Positions 9,302 through 19,800 of a DNA stretch of 53,149 nucleotides are shown in pieces (the first letter of the stretch is position 1; the number at the start of each line of letters is the position of its first letter). This DNA comes from Phycisphaerales bacterium. Its GTDB lineage: Bacteria > Planctomycetota > Phycisphaerae > Phycisphaerales > SM1A02. The notes beneath the pieces were generated by a model. The model was not told where the DNA came from. It was given only the letters and a program-made list of their open reading frames with translations, and did no database searches. Made by a program: the position numbers and the translations under genes. The stretch is taken from NCBI GenBank assembly GCA_022446965.1, contig JAKVBV010000016.1, positions 1 to 53,149 of the forward strand. Direction: 5' to 3'.

Positions 9302-9991
9302 TCAGGGGCAGTCGCCGAATTGAGCTATGACCCACAGCAGATCCGACACATTCACGTACCAGTCGAGGTTGCAATCGCCAGGACAGGGCTCGTCCGGTTC
9401 GTCGGTGTCGGGGCATTCGCCCCATGCGGCGATCACGATGAGAATGTCATTGGTATCTACCACACCATCACCGTTGGTGTCGCCGATGCACAGGTCATCG
9501 CTGCCGGTGAGGGTGATGTCTGCAGCTAGGCCGATGCCTTCCATGTTCACCGTGACCGTGCCGAAGGGCCAACCGAGGTCGTACTCGTGAGTGCCCATCT
9601 CCACATTCTCGACCGTAACCACAAGGTTGCCCTCGTCACTGACTGCCGTGAGGAAGTCGAAGGCCATGGCCAGGTCAGCCGGCGGATCGGGGAAGAGAAA
9701 CTCACGGTCGGGGAATGACAGTGGCGTGGGGCCGAACCCAAGCGTGTTGTAGTCGGTGTCATCAAGCATGTCGGTGACATCGAACGGGCCGAAGTCAAAG
9801 CCGAGATAGCTGACCCACGCTTCGATCAGGGTGACGTTGTAGTAGTTCTCATAGAAGGTGGCGTTGGTCGTCACCGTGGTGGGACTCACCCATTGCACGT
9901 CTACGCCGAATGACTGTGCTTCAACGACCCATTGGCCGCTGTCACCGCCGAACAGAAGTGTGGTGGTCAGTGCTGTCGCGAGCAGGCTCAT
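9302..9991 (-). CDS. Small exported protein with C-terminal dockerin
   Basis: 229 residues. A strong Shine-Dalgarno (AGAGGAG) precedes the ATG by 7 nt. A short hydrophobic N-terminus (SLLATALTTTLLFGG) acts as a signal peptide. Residues about 20-165 form a beta-rich domain with many aromatic and acidic residues that I do not recognise. The C-terminus is a dockerin-like pair: CIGDTNGDGVVDTNDILIVI, then a Pro/Glu/Asp linker, then CNLDWYVNVSDLLWVI. The second calcium loop is degenerate (N-L-D-W-Y), so it may bind calcium poorly. Presumably exported and anchored through the dockerin; function unknown. Confidence 0.8.
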   Translation of the reverse strand: MSLLATALTTTLLFGGDSGQWVVEAQSFGVDVQWVSPTTVTTNATFYENYYNVTLIEAWVSYLGFDFGPFDVTDMLDDTDYNTLGFGPTPLSFPDREFLFPDPPADLAMAFDFLTAVSDEGNLVVTVENVEMGTHEYDLGWPFGTVTVNMEGIGLAADITLTGSDDLCIGDTNGDGVVDTNDILIVIAAWGECPDTDEPDEPCPGDCNLDWYVNVSDLLWVIAQFGDCP

Positions 9992-10227
9992 GCTGCATCT
10001 CCTCTGAACGTTCTACCAGCCCCGTTTCCGTGCCCTTCAGCATAGTTCCGCGCGAGCCAAGGGCAAGCGCCAGATCGCCAAGCCGCTTCAGCATTAGGGT
10101 CAGACCCCAATTGCACAGACCAGCGTTTTTCAGCCATGAGGGCCGATTTGTTTGGAAAAACTGCGAGTTGCCAGGTGCCGCTGTGTCGTACCGGAGTCCT
10201 GCGAGCCAAGCGTGATTTTGGTCGTGC

Positions 10228-11565
10228 TCAGATTCCGGTCAGGCGACCGGTGGAATCACCGAAGCGTGGCTGGCCCGCACCGAGGCGATCGAGCATCGAT
10301 AGAAACAGATTGCACAAGGGCGTGTCTTTGGCGGCCTGCACATGCATCGACGGTTGAAGCGTGCCTGCACCGTGGCCGGCCAGCACGATGGGCAAGTCAT
10401 CGTGGTTGTGGCGATTGCCGTCACCGATGGCACCGCCGAAGAGCACCATGGAATTGTCCAGCAGCGTGCCGCCAGGGCCGTCGGGCGTTTCACCCAGTCG
10501 CTTGAGGAACCACGCCAATTCCTCCATCTGGAAGCGGTTGATGTCGCGGATCTGCTGGATCATCGATGCATCACCGCCGTGGTGCGACAGATGATGGTGC
10601 CCCTCATGAATGCCCAAGTGCGGGAAGCGGCGGCCTGATCCTTCGTTGGCCCACATGAAGCTCACCACGCGAGTGAGATCTGCCTGCCACGCCAGAATGA
10701 TCATCTCATGCATCAAGCGCAGGTGTTCACGGTAATCCGCGGGTACACCTTCGGGCAATGCCATGTCGGCAATCGGAGGCGTGCGATCCGGCGTGCGGGC
10801 GGCACGGTCAACACGACGCTCCAGATCGCGTACGCCGTCGAGGTAGTTGTCGAGTCGCGCCCGATCGGCCACGCCGACAGTGCGGCGCAGCAGATTGGCG
10901 TCACGTTTGACGAAGTCCAGCACACTTCGGCGGGTGTGCAATCGCTCGGCTCGTGCCGCATCTGATTCACCACGTGGACCGCGAGCAAAGAGACGGTCAA
11001 ACACCCGGCGCGGGCTGATCTCTTTGGCCATGGGGGTCTCGGGAGATCGCCATGAGATGTTCGCCGAGTACGCGCAGCTGTAGCCGCTGTCGCAATTGCC
11101 ACTGGTGAGGCCAGGATCACATCCCAATTCGAGCGACCCGAATTTGGTGTTTTGCTGCATCGCTTGTGCAGCGATCTGGTCAACAGACACGCCGGCGCTC
11201 AGATTGGCGCCACCGGTCTTGTATGGATGCACGCCGGTGAGGAATGTGGCGGATGACCTCGCGTGGTCGCCAGGGCCGTCGCCAAGCGCTCGTGCGTTGT
11301 CTTGATTCAACCCACTGATGACACTTAGGTGCTTTCGCAGAGGATTGAGCGGCTCGAGCATGTTGGGCAAGATGGCCTTCATCCCGGAACCCTGTGGCGC
11401 CCAGTCGGGCTTGTGCACGCCATTGGGAATGAACAGGAAGGCAGCACGGTTTGTGCGGGCCATCGTGGCCGCAGCCGCATCCGGGGCCAGTGCTTCGAGC
11501 CACGGCAACGTGATCGCCGTGCCCATGCCCCGCAGCAGCATTCGTCTGTTCATTGACATGCCCAT
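10228..11565 (-). CDS. DUF1552 domain-containing protein, Tat-type N-terminus
   Basis: 445 residues. The N-terminus carries a twin-arginine-like signal (MNRRMLLRGMGTAITLPWLE), and the body has the DUF1552 phrasing FLFIPNGVHKPDW, LSVISGLNQDNA, DHARSSATFLTG and SFMWANEGSGRRFPHLGI. DUF1552 proteins are typical planctomycete and related exported proteins, nearly always encoded beside DUF1592/DUF1588 cytochromes. Their biochemical role is not established. Here the gene starts 9 bp after the stop of the DUF1592 gene on the same strand, so the two form an operon. Three in-frame ATGs (11565, 11559, 11553) are possible starts. I used the first; the last would place the RR motif at residues 3-4. Confidence 0.9.
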   Translation of the reverse strand: MGMSMNRRMLLRGMGTAITLPWLEALAPDAAAATMARTNRAAFLFIPNGVHKPDWAPQGSGMKAILPNMLEPLNPLRKHLSVISGLNQDNARALGDGPGDHARSSATFLTGVHPYKTGGANLSAGVSVDQIAAQAMQQNTKFGSLELGCDPGLTSGNCDSGYSCAYSANISWRSPETPMAKEISPRRVFDRLFARGPRGESDAARAERLHTRRSVLDFVKRDANLLRRTVGVADRARLDNYLDGVRDLERRVDRAARTPDRTPPIADMALPEGVPADYREHLRLMHEMIILAWQADLTRVVSFMWANEGSGRRFPHLGIHEGHHHLSHHGGDASMIQQIRDINRFQMEELAWFLKRLGETPDGPGGTLLDNSMVLFGGAIGDGNRHNHDDLPIVLAGHGAGTLQPSMHVQAAKDTPLCNLFLSMLDRLGAGQPRFGDSTGRLTGI

Positions 11566-11574
11566 GCATCCATC

Positions 11575-13791
11575 CTACGACGGCGCCCCTCGATAGAGAA
11601 ATGGTCTCGCCTCGATCACGGCTTCTAGCAGCGATCGCAGGGTTTGCGCCTCGATGAGGCGAGCTGCGACAGCGTCAATGGCGTGTTCATCCAGTACGTC
11701 GAAGCCTCGGCCCACGGCATAGGTCAGTGCATGCCGCGCCAACGACCGCGGTAGGGCGTCGGTCGAGAGCACCCAGTCACGCAACCCTTCCATGCCCTCC
11801 AGTGGCACGCCACCGGGCAGTTGCCCCAGGTCATCGGCATCCTCCACCTCGAGGCCGACCACGTTGTATCGCTCCATGGCGAACCCTAATTCGTCCATGC
11901 GCTCGTGGCAGGTGGAGCAGTTTGGATCCGCACGGTGCTTCATGAGCAGTTGCCGCAACGAGGCACTGTCATCGCCCCGGCCGTCATCAGGCAGACCATC
12001 CACGCCAGGAGGCGGGGGAGGTGGCGGTGCATCGAGCAGCGCTTCAAGCACCCACTTGCCGCGTTTCACCGGACTGGTGCGTGTGGGGTTGCTCGTGGCC
12101 AACAACACCGAGGCATGCGTGAGTACGCCACAGGCAGGCCCAGTGCGCGACACATGTGCAGCGGTGTTTTTATGAGCGATCCCGTAATGGGCCGCCAGCG
12201 CAGGGCTCACCGTGCTTTCGGGTGATTGCAGCAGATCCTGCCATGTACCGCCACCTCGAAGCACGGTGTCGAACATGCCAACCGTCTCCTCCAGCATGCT
12301 CTGGCGGAGGGCTGCATCAACACCGGGATACTGCTCGGGATCAGGCACGATGGTGTCGAGCCGACGAATCTGCAGCCACTGTGGTGCGAAGTGCGCCGCC
12401 AGGCGTCGACCCCGTGGATCGTCCAGCATGCGATGCAACTGCGTCGCCCGACCGTTGGGTGTGTTCAGCGACCCATCAGCGGCGGCCTGCAACAAGATGT
12501 CGTCCGGCACCGATGACCACACCAACAACGCCATGCGGGCGGCGATCTCATTACCGCTGAGCGCCCGCTCCGTGTGCCCTTCTTCTGGATCCTGCTCCAT
12601 CCGAAGCAGAAACTTCGGGTGGGACAACATCACCATCAATGCTGCGCGAACCTGTGCAGGCCATGGCCGGTCCGGATCCCACGCCAGTCGCACGATTCGG
12701 TTCACATCACCTGGCGATTGCTGCCCCCGCCAGAGTCGCGGGAGCAGCCGGTTCACTATGGCCCGCAGATCGGCGTGCCGAACCTTCAAACTGGCTTCGA
12801 CTGGAAACTGCTGCTGGAAGGCGGAAAGCCGTGGTTCATCGAGCGGACCGACCAATGACACTGCGACAACCGCCGCATTGCGGTCACGCTGGTTCGGGTC
12901 GGGGTGATTCGGGCGATAGAAATCGTTGATGAATCCCACACTGATGGTGGTCGGACCACGGTTCAGATTCACCTCGATGGCATGCTCGGTGGGCTGCGAC
13001 TGCGGCACGTCGATGGTGCCCACGGGTTCGTCGTTCACGATCACGGCAAAGCGGACCGGGTCTTCGCCAGCTTGTTTACCGAAGACGTCGGCGACGATTC
13101 GATAGCGACTAGTTCGTGGTACGTCGAAGGTGGCAACCGCTGCCGACGAGGAGTGCATGTGAATGCGATTGCCGCGTCGTGTTCCCGCGCCTGTGATGTC
13201 CAGGTCGGCCGCGTCCACCCGAATGGTGTCGAACACCGCGTTGTCCGGATCCTGCATGGCTGCGGCGGCTGCAACTTCCGCCGCCTCGATGTACCGCTCA
13301 AGAAGCGGGGGCGACAGCGACAACGTGTCGCCCACCGTGTCGAACCCGTGTCCGATGTCATCAGCTGGCAGCAACGTGTTGACATCGACATGCACGCCGA
13401 GCGTGTCGAGTACGGCATGTTGCCATTCGTATCTGTTCAGGCGTCGTCCAGCCGGGCTGCCTGCGACTGCGTGCACCTGCGCCTGCGCATCGATGATCTG
13501 TTCGACATGGTGCAGCACGGCCTCGTACTCAGATGGCGGAGGTCGAAAGTCGGCTCGTGGCGGCATGTCCTGGGCCTGCAGGCGAGCGCGGATTTGGTCC
13601 CAGGCCCGCAGGTCGTCTACCGTGGCCGCCTCTAGCGGCAGTGCTTCGAGGTCGAGCCCACCCTTGGCAGAGGCGCCGACGTGGCAGTCAACGCAGTGCG
13701 CATTGGCGAATGATTGCCAATCGGCCTCGACCGGGAGCGTGAAGCACGCCCCGGCGGCACAGCACAGACAGAGTTGAAGGCACGGCCTCAT
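11575..13791 (-). CDS. Planctomycete cytochrome: DUF1587/1595/1592/1588/1585 protein
   Basis: 738 residues with a signal peptide. A planctomycete-type cytochrome domain follows, with heme motif CVDCH near residues 33-37. Domains in order are DUF1587 (RRLNRYEWQHAVLDTLGVHV), a beta-rich insert about 225-300, DUF1595, DUF1592 (LSGNEIAARMALLVWSSVPD), DUF1588 with a second heme motif CSTCHERMDELGFAMERYN, and DUF1585 at the end. The family is probably a periplasmic redox protein; substrates are unknown. It is transcribed ahead of the DUF1552 gene. A TACGCT hexamer (reverse strand, 13801-13806) ends 9 nt before the ATG with no Shine-Dalgarno, so the start may be leaderless. A long inverted repeat covers its -35 position. 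Heme attachment would need the ResB/CcsA pair encoded at 5137-9182. Confidence 0.92.
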   Translation of the reverse strand: MRPCLQLCLCCAAGACFTLPVEADWQSFANAHCVDCHVGASAKGGLDLEALPLEAATVDDLRAWDQIRARLQAQDMPPRADFRPPPSEYEAVLHHVEQIIDAQAQVHAVAGSPAGRRLNRYEWQHAVLDTLGVHVDVNTLLPADDIGHGFDTVGDTLSLSPPLLERYIEAAEVAAAAAMQDPDNAVFDTIRVDAADLDITGAGTRRGNRIHMHSSSAAVATFDVPRTSRYRIVADVFGKQAGEDPVRFAVIVNDEPVGTIDVPQSQPTEHAIEVNLNRGPTTISVGFINDFYRPNHPDPNQRDRNAAVVAVSLVGPLDEPRLSAFQQQFPVEASLKVRHADLRAIVNRLLPRLWRGQQSPGDVNRIVRLAWDPDRPWPAQVRAALMVMLSHPKFLLRMEQDPEEGHTERALSGNEIAARMALLVWSSVPDDILLQAAADGSLNTPNGRATQLHRMLDDPRGRRLAAHFAPQWLQIRRLDTIVPDPEQYPGVDAALRQSMLEETVGMFDTVLRGGGTWQDLLQSPESTVSPALAAHYGIAHKNTAAHVSRTGPACGVLTHASVLLATSNPTRTSPVKRGKWVLEALLDAPPPPPPPGVDGLPDDGRGDDSASLRQLLMKHRADPNCSTCHERMDELGFAMERYNVVGLEVEDADDLGQLPGGVPLEGMEGLRDWVLSTDALPRSLARHALTYAVGRGFDVLDEHAIDAVAARLIEAQTLRSLLEAVIEARPFLYRGAPS

Positions 13792-13811
13792 GGTTCAACG
13801 AGCGTACCAAC

Positions 13812-13853
13812 GCAAGCCGCCCATGCGATGGGGCTCGCATGGGCGGGGCTTGC
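13812..13853. repeat. Long imperfect inverted repeat, possible operator or stem-loop
   Basis: The left arm, 17 nt from 13812, pairs with the right arm ending at 13853 through GCAAGCC plus GCCCATGCGA. The only defect is a 2-nt bulge, and the loop is 6 nt. It lies just upstream of the candidate -10 of the DUF1592 gene and spans the -35 position. It could be a DNA operator, or a stem in a longer RNA read from the other side. Confidence 0.6.
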
Positions 13854-14174
13854 AGGTCCACGAAGTGGACCCCGAGGGAGTGCGGGCGTCACGGCTGAAG
13901 CCGGGCCCGCGCAGAGAGAGAGGAGCGTCTAGGTTGAAGCCCTCGGCATGGAGGGCAGGTGGTTCAGGAGGGGGAGATACGCTCAGGTGAGAATCAAGGT
14001 TCGAGGAATTGTTCGTCCAATGTTGCGCCCAGCGAGCGGCTGCCCGCTGTGGTGCGTCTATTCAACGTGCAGGAGAGGCCGTGATTGCCCATCAGGGCCA
14101 AAAAGCAGGTTTTGGGGCATCCAGAGGTTGTCCACGGGGCGTCTGCCGGTGTCAGCCACTGGACGAGCCGTGGG

Positions 14175-14180
14175 TAGGAT
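14175..14180 (+). promoter_or_regulatory. Candidate -10 (TAGGAT) for the AddB-like gene
   Basis: TAGGAT preceded by GTGG ends 12 nt before the ATG at 14193. No Shine-Dalgarno is present. The position matches similar hexamers before serA-like, resB, the TPR gene and others in this window. Confidence 0.4.
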
Positions 14181-14192
14181 CACACCACCGGG

Positions 14193-16895
14193 ATGATTGA
14201 GCGTCGATTCATCGCCGTCGAACAGCCGCTTCTGCCAGCACTGGCCGAAGCCTTGGTGGCCACTGCGCCCGCCTCAGGCCGCGTGGATCTTCGTGCCACG
14301 GCGGTCGTGCTGCCCACCTCGAGGGCGTGCCGTCGACTCCGCGTGGCCCTCGATCGCGCGGCCGATGGCAGGGTGCTCTTTGCGCCGGTGGTGTGCACGC
14401 CGTCCATGTTGCTGCAGCAGTGTGTCACGCCGTCGCGCATGATCGCGCCGCCGCTTGCTGAGGTTTTGTCGTGGCAACGGGTATTGCGACAGGCAGACGA
14501 CACCACCTGTTGCGAACTGATGGGCATATCGATAGACCAACATCGCACGGTGACAGCTTCGGAGCGTCAGTCACTCGCTATGAGAGTGCAGCAGGTCACG
14601 GCGGAACTTGCGGCCGCTTGCCAGACGCCTGCTGATGTGTCCGCCACCATTGCCCGACTGCATCTCCCCGGCGACCGAGATGTGTGGATGTCGATCACTG
14701 CATTGCAGCAAGCGATGCGCGAAGACCTCGACACTGCCGGCCTGCAGGATGCCGACCAAGCGTGTGCCCAGGCGATTGCGGAGGGCACCGTTCAACTTCC
14801 AGGTGTGACGAGGCTGTACTCCGTCGCGGCATTGCCCTCACCGCGTGAACAGGCCGTGCTCACAGCGCTTGCTGCCAGCGGTGTATCAGTGACGGCAATC
14901 GTGCATGGCGACGAATCGCTGGCGGATCACTTCCACGCCGACGGCAGCATCAAGACCGACGTGTGGGCGTCCACCTCGCTCGACACGAGTGGTGCTGCGC
15001 ACTACTCGTGTGAGACCACCGAGGATCAAGCAGCGGTCGTGCTGGAAGTGATCGCTGGCAAGGGCGAGTGCGATGCTCGAGACATCACACTGGTGACGCC
15101 CGATGCAGCTACAGCAGCACCAATGCACCGGGCGTGTGCTCAAGAGCAGGTGCATCTGCACGTTCCCGAGTACACGGATGCGGTGCACACCTCGGTGGGC
15201 AATGCGATGGTTCGCCTGCTGTCCATGCTCGATGCGCCCACGGCGCAGTCGTGGGGGGACCTGTTGCGTCATCCGGTGCTGGCGAGCCATGCCCCTGACG
15301 ATGCCGCTGAGTTGTGGGACGTGATGTGGTCTCGACATCTGCCGCGGTCCATTGATGATGCCGCAGAAGATGCAGTGAAGAAGATGAACGTGGCGCTGGG
15401 CGATCTACCATTGCTGCTGCGACCACTGCTGTCAGACTCCACAGCGCCGGCGTGCGACTGGGCGGCGCCCATCAGCCGCGTAATGCAGCATCTTTTCGGC
15501 GATGCCCAGCAGGTGTCTCCCAACGACAACCGAGTGCTGGAGATGATCACATCGCATCTGCAGACACTACACGAGCTGCCGCCCGATGGCCTTGAGGTGC
15601 ACGCCATCGACGTCATTCGTGCGATCGTCGATCAGATGGCCGGAGAGACACTGCCCAGCGCTGGTGGCGGAGAGACCATTGAAGTGGTCGGTTGGCTTGA
15701 TGCGCATCTCGATGATGCGGCCACGTGCATCATCACAGGGCTCAACCAGGGGGTGTTGCCGGCGAAGCCCAACACGGACCCGTGGGCGCCCGATGGCCTG
15801 CGCATGCATCTGGGGCTGCCTACAGCGGCCACTCGACGCGCTCGTGACACATGGTTGATGTACGCACTGTTGCACAGCGGGCGAGACGTGCATCTGGTGA
15901 CGCCAAGAACCGACATGGACGGAGCGCCTCTCATGCCCAGTGCCTTGTTGCTGGGCCTCGCAGGTACACCGTTGGCCACGCGCACACTCGCGTTGCTCAA
16001 GAGCGAGTCCGGTGCACGTCTTGAACACCGCCACCCAGCCTGTGAAGACGAGTGCCTGATCGAGAATCGACCTCTCCCCGAGAGCGATCCCGTGATCGAG
16101 CACCTTCGTGTGACGTCATTCAAGTCGATGCTCGCCAAGCCGTGGGAGTTCATCATCGAGCACGACCGACGCATTCGCAGCCGCGAGGTGAACGACCGCC
16201 AAGACTTGAACACGCCCGACTTCGGGTCATTCGTACATGATGTTCTGGAACGCTGGGGCGAGGCCGAGTCCAAACACGATGCGCCGACATCGGATGTGGG
16301 CACGATCGAGCACGATCTGTTGGTCGCCTTGCAGCAGGAGACTCTGGCGCGATTCGGGGCGCACCCCATGCCCGGCATCAAGTTGCAGGTGGAGATCGCT
16401 GCACATCGCCTTCGCACGTTCGCATCCCATCAAGCGCTGTGTGCCGCGGCCGGATGGAAGGTGCACCGAGTGGAGTTGTCCTTTGGCAAGGGCACGCGAC
16501 AACTGACTCCACCAGTGCTCCCTGTACAGGGCGGCTTGCCATTGCATGGGCGGATCGATCGCGTAGACCAGCACCCGGAGTTGGGCTGGCGAGCGATCGA
16601 TTACAAGACCAGCATCTCGCCGACCAGCCCTCGAGATGCGCACATGCAGAAGGAGGCGTGGGTTGATCTGCAGCTGCCGCTGTACACCGTGTTGTTGCGC
16701 ACGTTGGGAATCGATGTGCCCGGCACCCAGTTGGCCTACATGAATCTCCCGCCAGGACCGACAAAGTCCGGGCTGGCTCTGGCCGATTGGACTGAAGACG
16801 AGATTGCATGGGCAATCGAGTACGCCGAAGAACTCACAGGCGATGTCCAGAGTGGTGCGTTGATGGAGACACTTCGCGAGGCGGTGCTGGGATGA
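14193..16895 (+). CDS. addB: AddB-like PD-(D/E)XK nuclease subunit of a double-strand break repair helicase
   Basis: 900 residues. AddB pairs with AddA to resect double-strand DNA ends for RecA-dependent repair. The C-terminal RecB-family nuclease motifs are clear: GRIDRVD near residue 786 and AIDYKTS near residue 802, giving the catalytic D...D-x-K set. FGSFVHDVLERWGE near 675 matches the usual upstream His/Glu helix. The N-terminal half has the degenerate helicase look of AddB (VVLPTSRACRRLRVALDRA) without a Walker A. I see no C-terminal cysteine cluster of the AddB iron-sulfur type, so it resembles the shorter proteobacterial-like version. Its stop overlaps the start of the AddA-like gene (ATGA), which fits a two-subunit enzyme. 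No Shine-Dalgarno; the start may be leaderless. Confidence 0.83.
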   Translation: MIERRFIAVEQPLLPALAEALVATAPASGRVDLRATAVVLPTSRACRRLRVALDRAADGRVLFAPVVCTPSMLLQQCVTPSRMIAPPLAEVLSWQRVLRQADDTTCCELMGISIDQHRTVTASERQSLAMRVQQVTAELAAACQTPADVSATIARLHLPGDRDVWMSITALQQAMREDLDTAGLQDADQACAQAIAEGTVQLPGVTRLYSVAALPSPREQAVLTALAASGVSVTAIVHGDESLADHFHADGSIKTDVWASTSLDTSGAAHYSCETTEDQAAVVLEVIAGKGECDARDITLVTPDAATAAPMHRACAQEQVHLHVPEYTDAVHTSVGNAMVRLLSMLDAPTAQSWGDLLRHPVLASHAPDDAAELWDVMWSRHLPRSIDDAAEDAVKKMNVALGDLPLLLRPLLSDSTAPACDWAAPISRVMQHLFGDAQQVSPNDNRVLEMITSHLQTLHELPPDGLEVHAIDVIRAIVDQMAGETLPSAGGGETIEVVGWLDAHLDDAATCIITGLNQGVLPAKPNTDPWAPDGLRMHLGLPTAATRRARDTWLMYALLHSGRDVHLVTPRTDMDGAPLMPSALLLGLAGTPLATRTLALLKSESGARLEHRHPACEDECLIENRPLPESDPVIEHLRVTSFKSMLAKPWEFIIEHDRRIRSREVNDRQDLNTPDFGSFVHDVLERWGEAESKHDAPTSDVGTIEHDLLVALQQETLARFGAHPMPGIKLQVEIAAHRLRTFASHQALCAAAGWKVHRVELSFGKGTRQLTPPVLPVQGGLPLHGRIDRVDQHPELGWRAIDYKTSISPTSPRDAHMQKEAWVDLQLPLYTVLLRTLGIDVPGTQLAYMNLPPGPTKSGLALADWTEDEIAWAIEYAEELTGDVQSGALMETLREAVLG

Positions 16896-19800
16896 CGTCG
16901 CCACGCACCATGATCACTGCCAACGCCGGATGCGGAAAGACGTTCAGTCTGGCCAATCGCGTCATTGGTTGGATGATCGAACGCTGGCGTGAGACCGGTG
17001 ACATTGGTGCCGATGGCATCGTGGCAGCGACATTCACCCGCAAAGCGGCCGGCGAAATCCTGCATCGCATTCTGGCCCACCTCGCGGAGTCGGTGCTGGA
17101 TCAAGACAAGCTCGATGAGTTCCAGGCATCGATGGGCCTTGCCAGCCCTGCCACACAGTTGGAGTGCTCAGCAGTACTCGACATGCTCATCGGTTCGTTG
17201 CACGTCATGCAGGTGGACACGCTCGATGCGCTGTTCGGCCGCATCGGACGAGCGTGTCCTGGACTGCTGGATCTTCCAGCCGGTTGGCAAATCTGCAGTG
17301 ATGACGCAGCCGCTCGATTGCGCCGTCTGGCCATCGATGACCTGCTCGAAGCGTGCAGCCAAGATGACCTGCAGGCGATTGTGCACGCCGCCGAAGAGGG
17401 CGTGCTCAAAGGCAAGGCGCATGATGGCATCACCGATGCCCTGTGGGAAACCAAGCTCCTGAAACTGTGGATCAGCACGATGGGCACGCCTGTTCGTGCA
17501 GCGTGGGAGTGGCTGCTCATGCAGCCAGCCGATGCGATCGCGCCCGGGGCACGGCGGTTGTCAGATGCCGAACATGCACAGGCCGTGGAAGCGTTCCGAA
17601 CGGCTGAACTGCCACTCAACAAATCGGGCCAACCCAACGGCAGCTGGGTCAATGCGCGAGCCGGCAAGCTCGCGAAGATCGAGGCAGGTGAACCGCTGAC
17701 CATGCTCGATGGGGCGTTTTCCATGCGGTTGTGGGATGGCCAGATCTTCAGCAAGGCCGTGGGTACGGAGGAGATTCTCGCCGCCGGACGAGCGATGGTC
17801 GCCCACGACAAGGCGGTGTTGGTCGAGCAGGCGCAGGCACAGATGCGTGGTTGGCTCATGTTGGTGGGCACTGCTGCGACCACGCTGTTGGCGAGAAAGC
17901 AGGAGTCGGGTCTGTTCCAGTTCTCCGACATCGCCAGCCGGTTGGCGGCCAGTGCCTTCTTCGGGTCAATGACGGCGAGCGACCTGCAATACAAGTTGGA
18001 CATGTCCATTCGTGATCTCGCGTTGGATGAGTTTCAAGACACGTCCGCCACACAATTCAATGTGCTTCGTCCCGTGGTCGACGAGATCCTCGCAGGCAAG
18101 GGCGCGCACGACGGTGATCGAAAACTGCTGGTGGTCGGGGACATCAAGCAGTCGATCTACGGATGGCGGGGCGGCACGCCTGGTCTGCTGCAGGAACTCG
18201 CCGAGGTCGGTGGCGACAACATCGAGCAGATCGCACTGCAGAAGTCATGGCGCAGTGCCAAGCCGATCATGGACTTCGTCAATCGAGTGTTCGACGGCAT
18301 CGCTGGGAACGGCGCTTTGGGATCACTTGATCGGACACCGGTCGACTCTTCCGCCTTCACGGATGCGGGGTTGCCCGATGCCACGACCGGGTCAGGGCCT
18401 GTTGGTGAGGCGTTGTCACGGTGGCCATGGTCAACGCACTTCACCGCGAAGGAAGACATGCCTGGCGCGGTGGTCGTGCATGGGCTGACAGCGCTGGAAG
18501 AAGAACAAACGGCCTTGGATCGCGCCGTGCAGGCCACGGTGGACATCGTGCAAGAGCGGATCGCGCACTGCGAGTCGATCGGTGTTCTGGTGTTCAAGAA
18601 CGATCACGGTGCCGCGATCGCAGCAGCACTGCGAGAGGCGGGCATCGACGCAAGTCAGGAGGGCGCCGCTGCCATCAGTTCGATGCCAGCGATCCGATTG
18701 GTGCTGCGCGTGCTTCATCTGGCGGTGCATCCAGGTGATCGCAAGGCAGGCTTCGTGGTGTCTCACAGTGCGCTCGCGCCGTGGCTGGGCCTGTCGCCAC
18801 TCGAGTCGATTCCAACAGACAGGCAGGCGCCTGCATTGCAAGGGGCTGCGGCCACCGTGCGACGTAAGGTGCTCGATCAAGGCCTCGCCAATGTGATGCA
18901 GGAGATGAGCGATCATCTCCATGACCAGTGCGATGCACCCAATGCACGTGCGCTCGGGCACGTCGTGCGGCTCGCACAGTCGTGGGATGACAACGGAATT
19001 CGATCGCTCACCGCGTTTGCCGATCATGTCAGGCAGACCAAGCTCGGGTCGTCCAGCGGAGGCCAGGTGCGGGTCATGACCGTGTTCGGGGCCAAAGGGC
19101 TTGAGTTCGACGAAGTCGTGCTCCCGGTGATGGAAGACACCCTGGTCAGTTCCAAGAAATCGTTGTTGGTGTTGACCGACGGCCCAGCTGGAAAACTGCT
19201 CGGCGTCTCACCGAGCGTGAACAAGGAACTCCGATGGGCAGTTCCGGTGCTTGAGGGCATTGCGCAGCAGAGCCTCGCGTCGCAGATTGCCGACCGGCTC
19301 AGCACGCTCTATGTGGCGCTCACACGAGCACGCCGAGCAACGCATGTGCTGCTGGCAGTCGATCGGGGAAGCAAGGGCGAATGGAAGCCAGCTGACCGGC
19401 GATGTACCCCGTCCACCATTCTTCGCAGTGCCATTGACGAGATCGACCAGGCGCTCGAGCGCATACCGCTTGATGCCCAAGGTCCGGTGGAGTGTTGGGT
19501 GATGGAACAAGGCGACTGGCGCGAGGCGCAGCGCAAGGTGCCACCAGCACCGCCGCCTGTCCATCGTCCATTACCGATGGAGGCACCGCCGCCTCTGGCA
19601 GAGGAGCCTCCCGTCACTGTTGAGGTGCGTGCCGGCAAGCCGCGTCGTGAGGGCATCGCCCTGCACGAGTGCCTTGCAGATGTGGAATGGGCTGACAGTG
19701 CCCAGTCGGTGGACTTCAGCGCCGCGTTCGACCGCGCCGCGCGACAGATGGGGCGGCCGATCGGCGCCACGCAGCGTGCGGCATTGTCACGCCGCGTACA

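Larger units (their letters stand above)
13792..14192. other. Divergent intergenic region rich in inverted repeats
   Basis: This 401-bp gap separates the DUF1592 gene (leftward) from the AddB-like gene (rightward). I see no convincing gene in it. The left part holds four hairpin-capable repeats: 13812-13853, 13855-13871, 13882-13910 with a nested CGGCT/AGCCG, and 13939-13956. None is followed by a T-tract on either strand, so they are not ordinary intrinsic terminators. The right part (13957-14174) shows no repeat or gene. TAGGAT at 14175-14180 ends 12 nt before the AddB-like ATG and is a candidate -10. Confidence 0.6.

Noticed and set aside
14128-14136. DnaA-box-like TTGTCCACG
   Set aside because: Single imperfect match, with no cluster, AT-rich stretch or replication gene nearby.
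17101-18009. 302-codon minus-strand open frame inside addA
   Set aside because: Shadow of a GC-rich coding gene; low-complexity Ser/Arg/Ala translation and no start signals.
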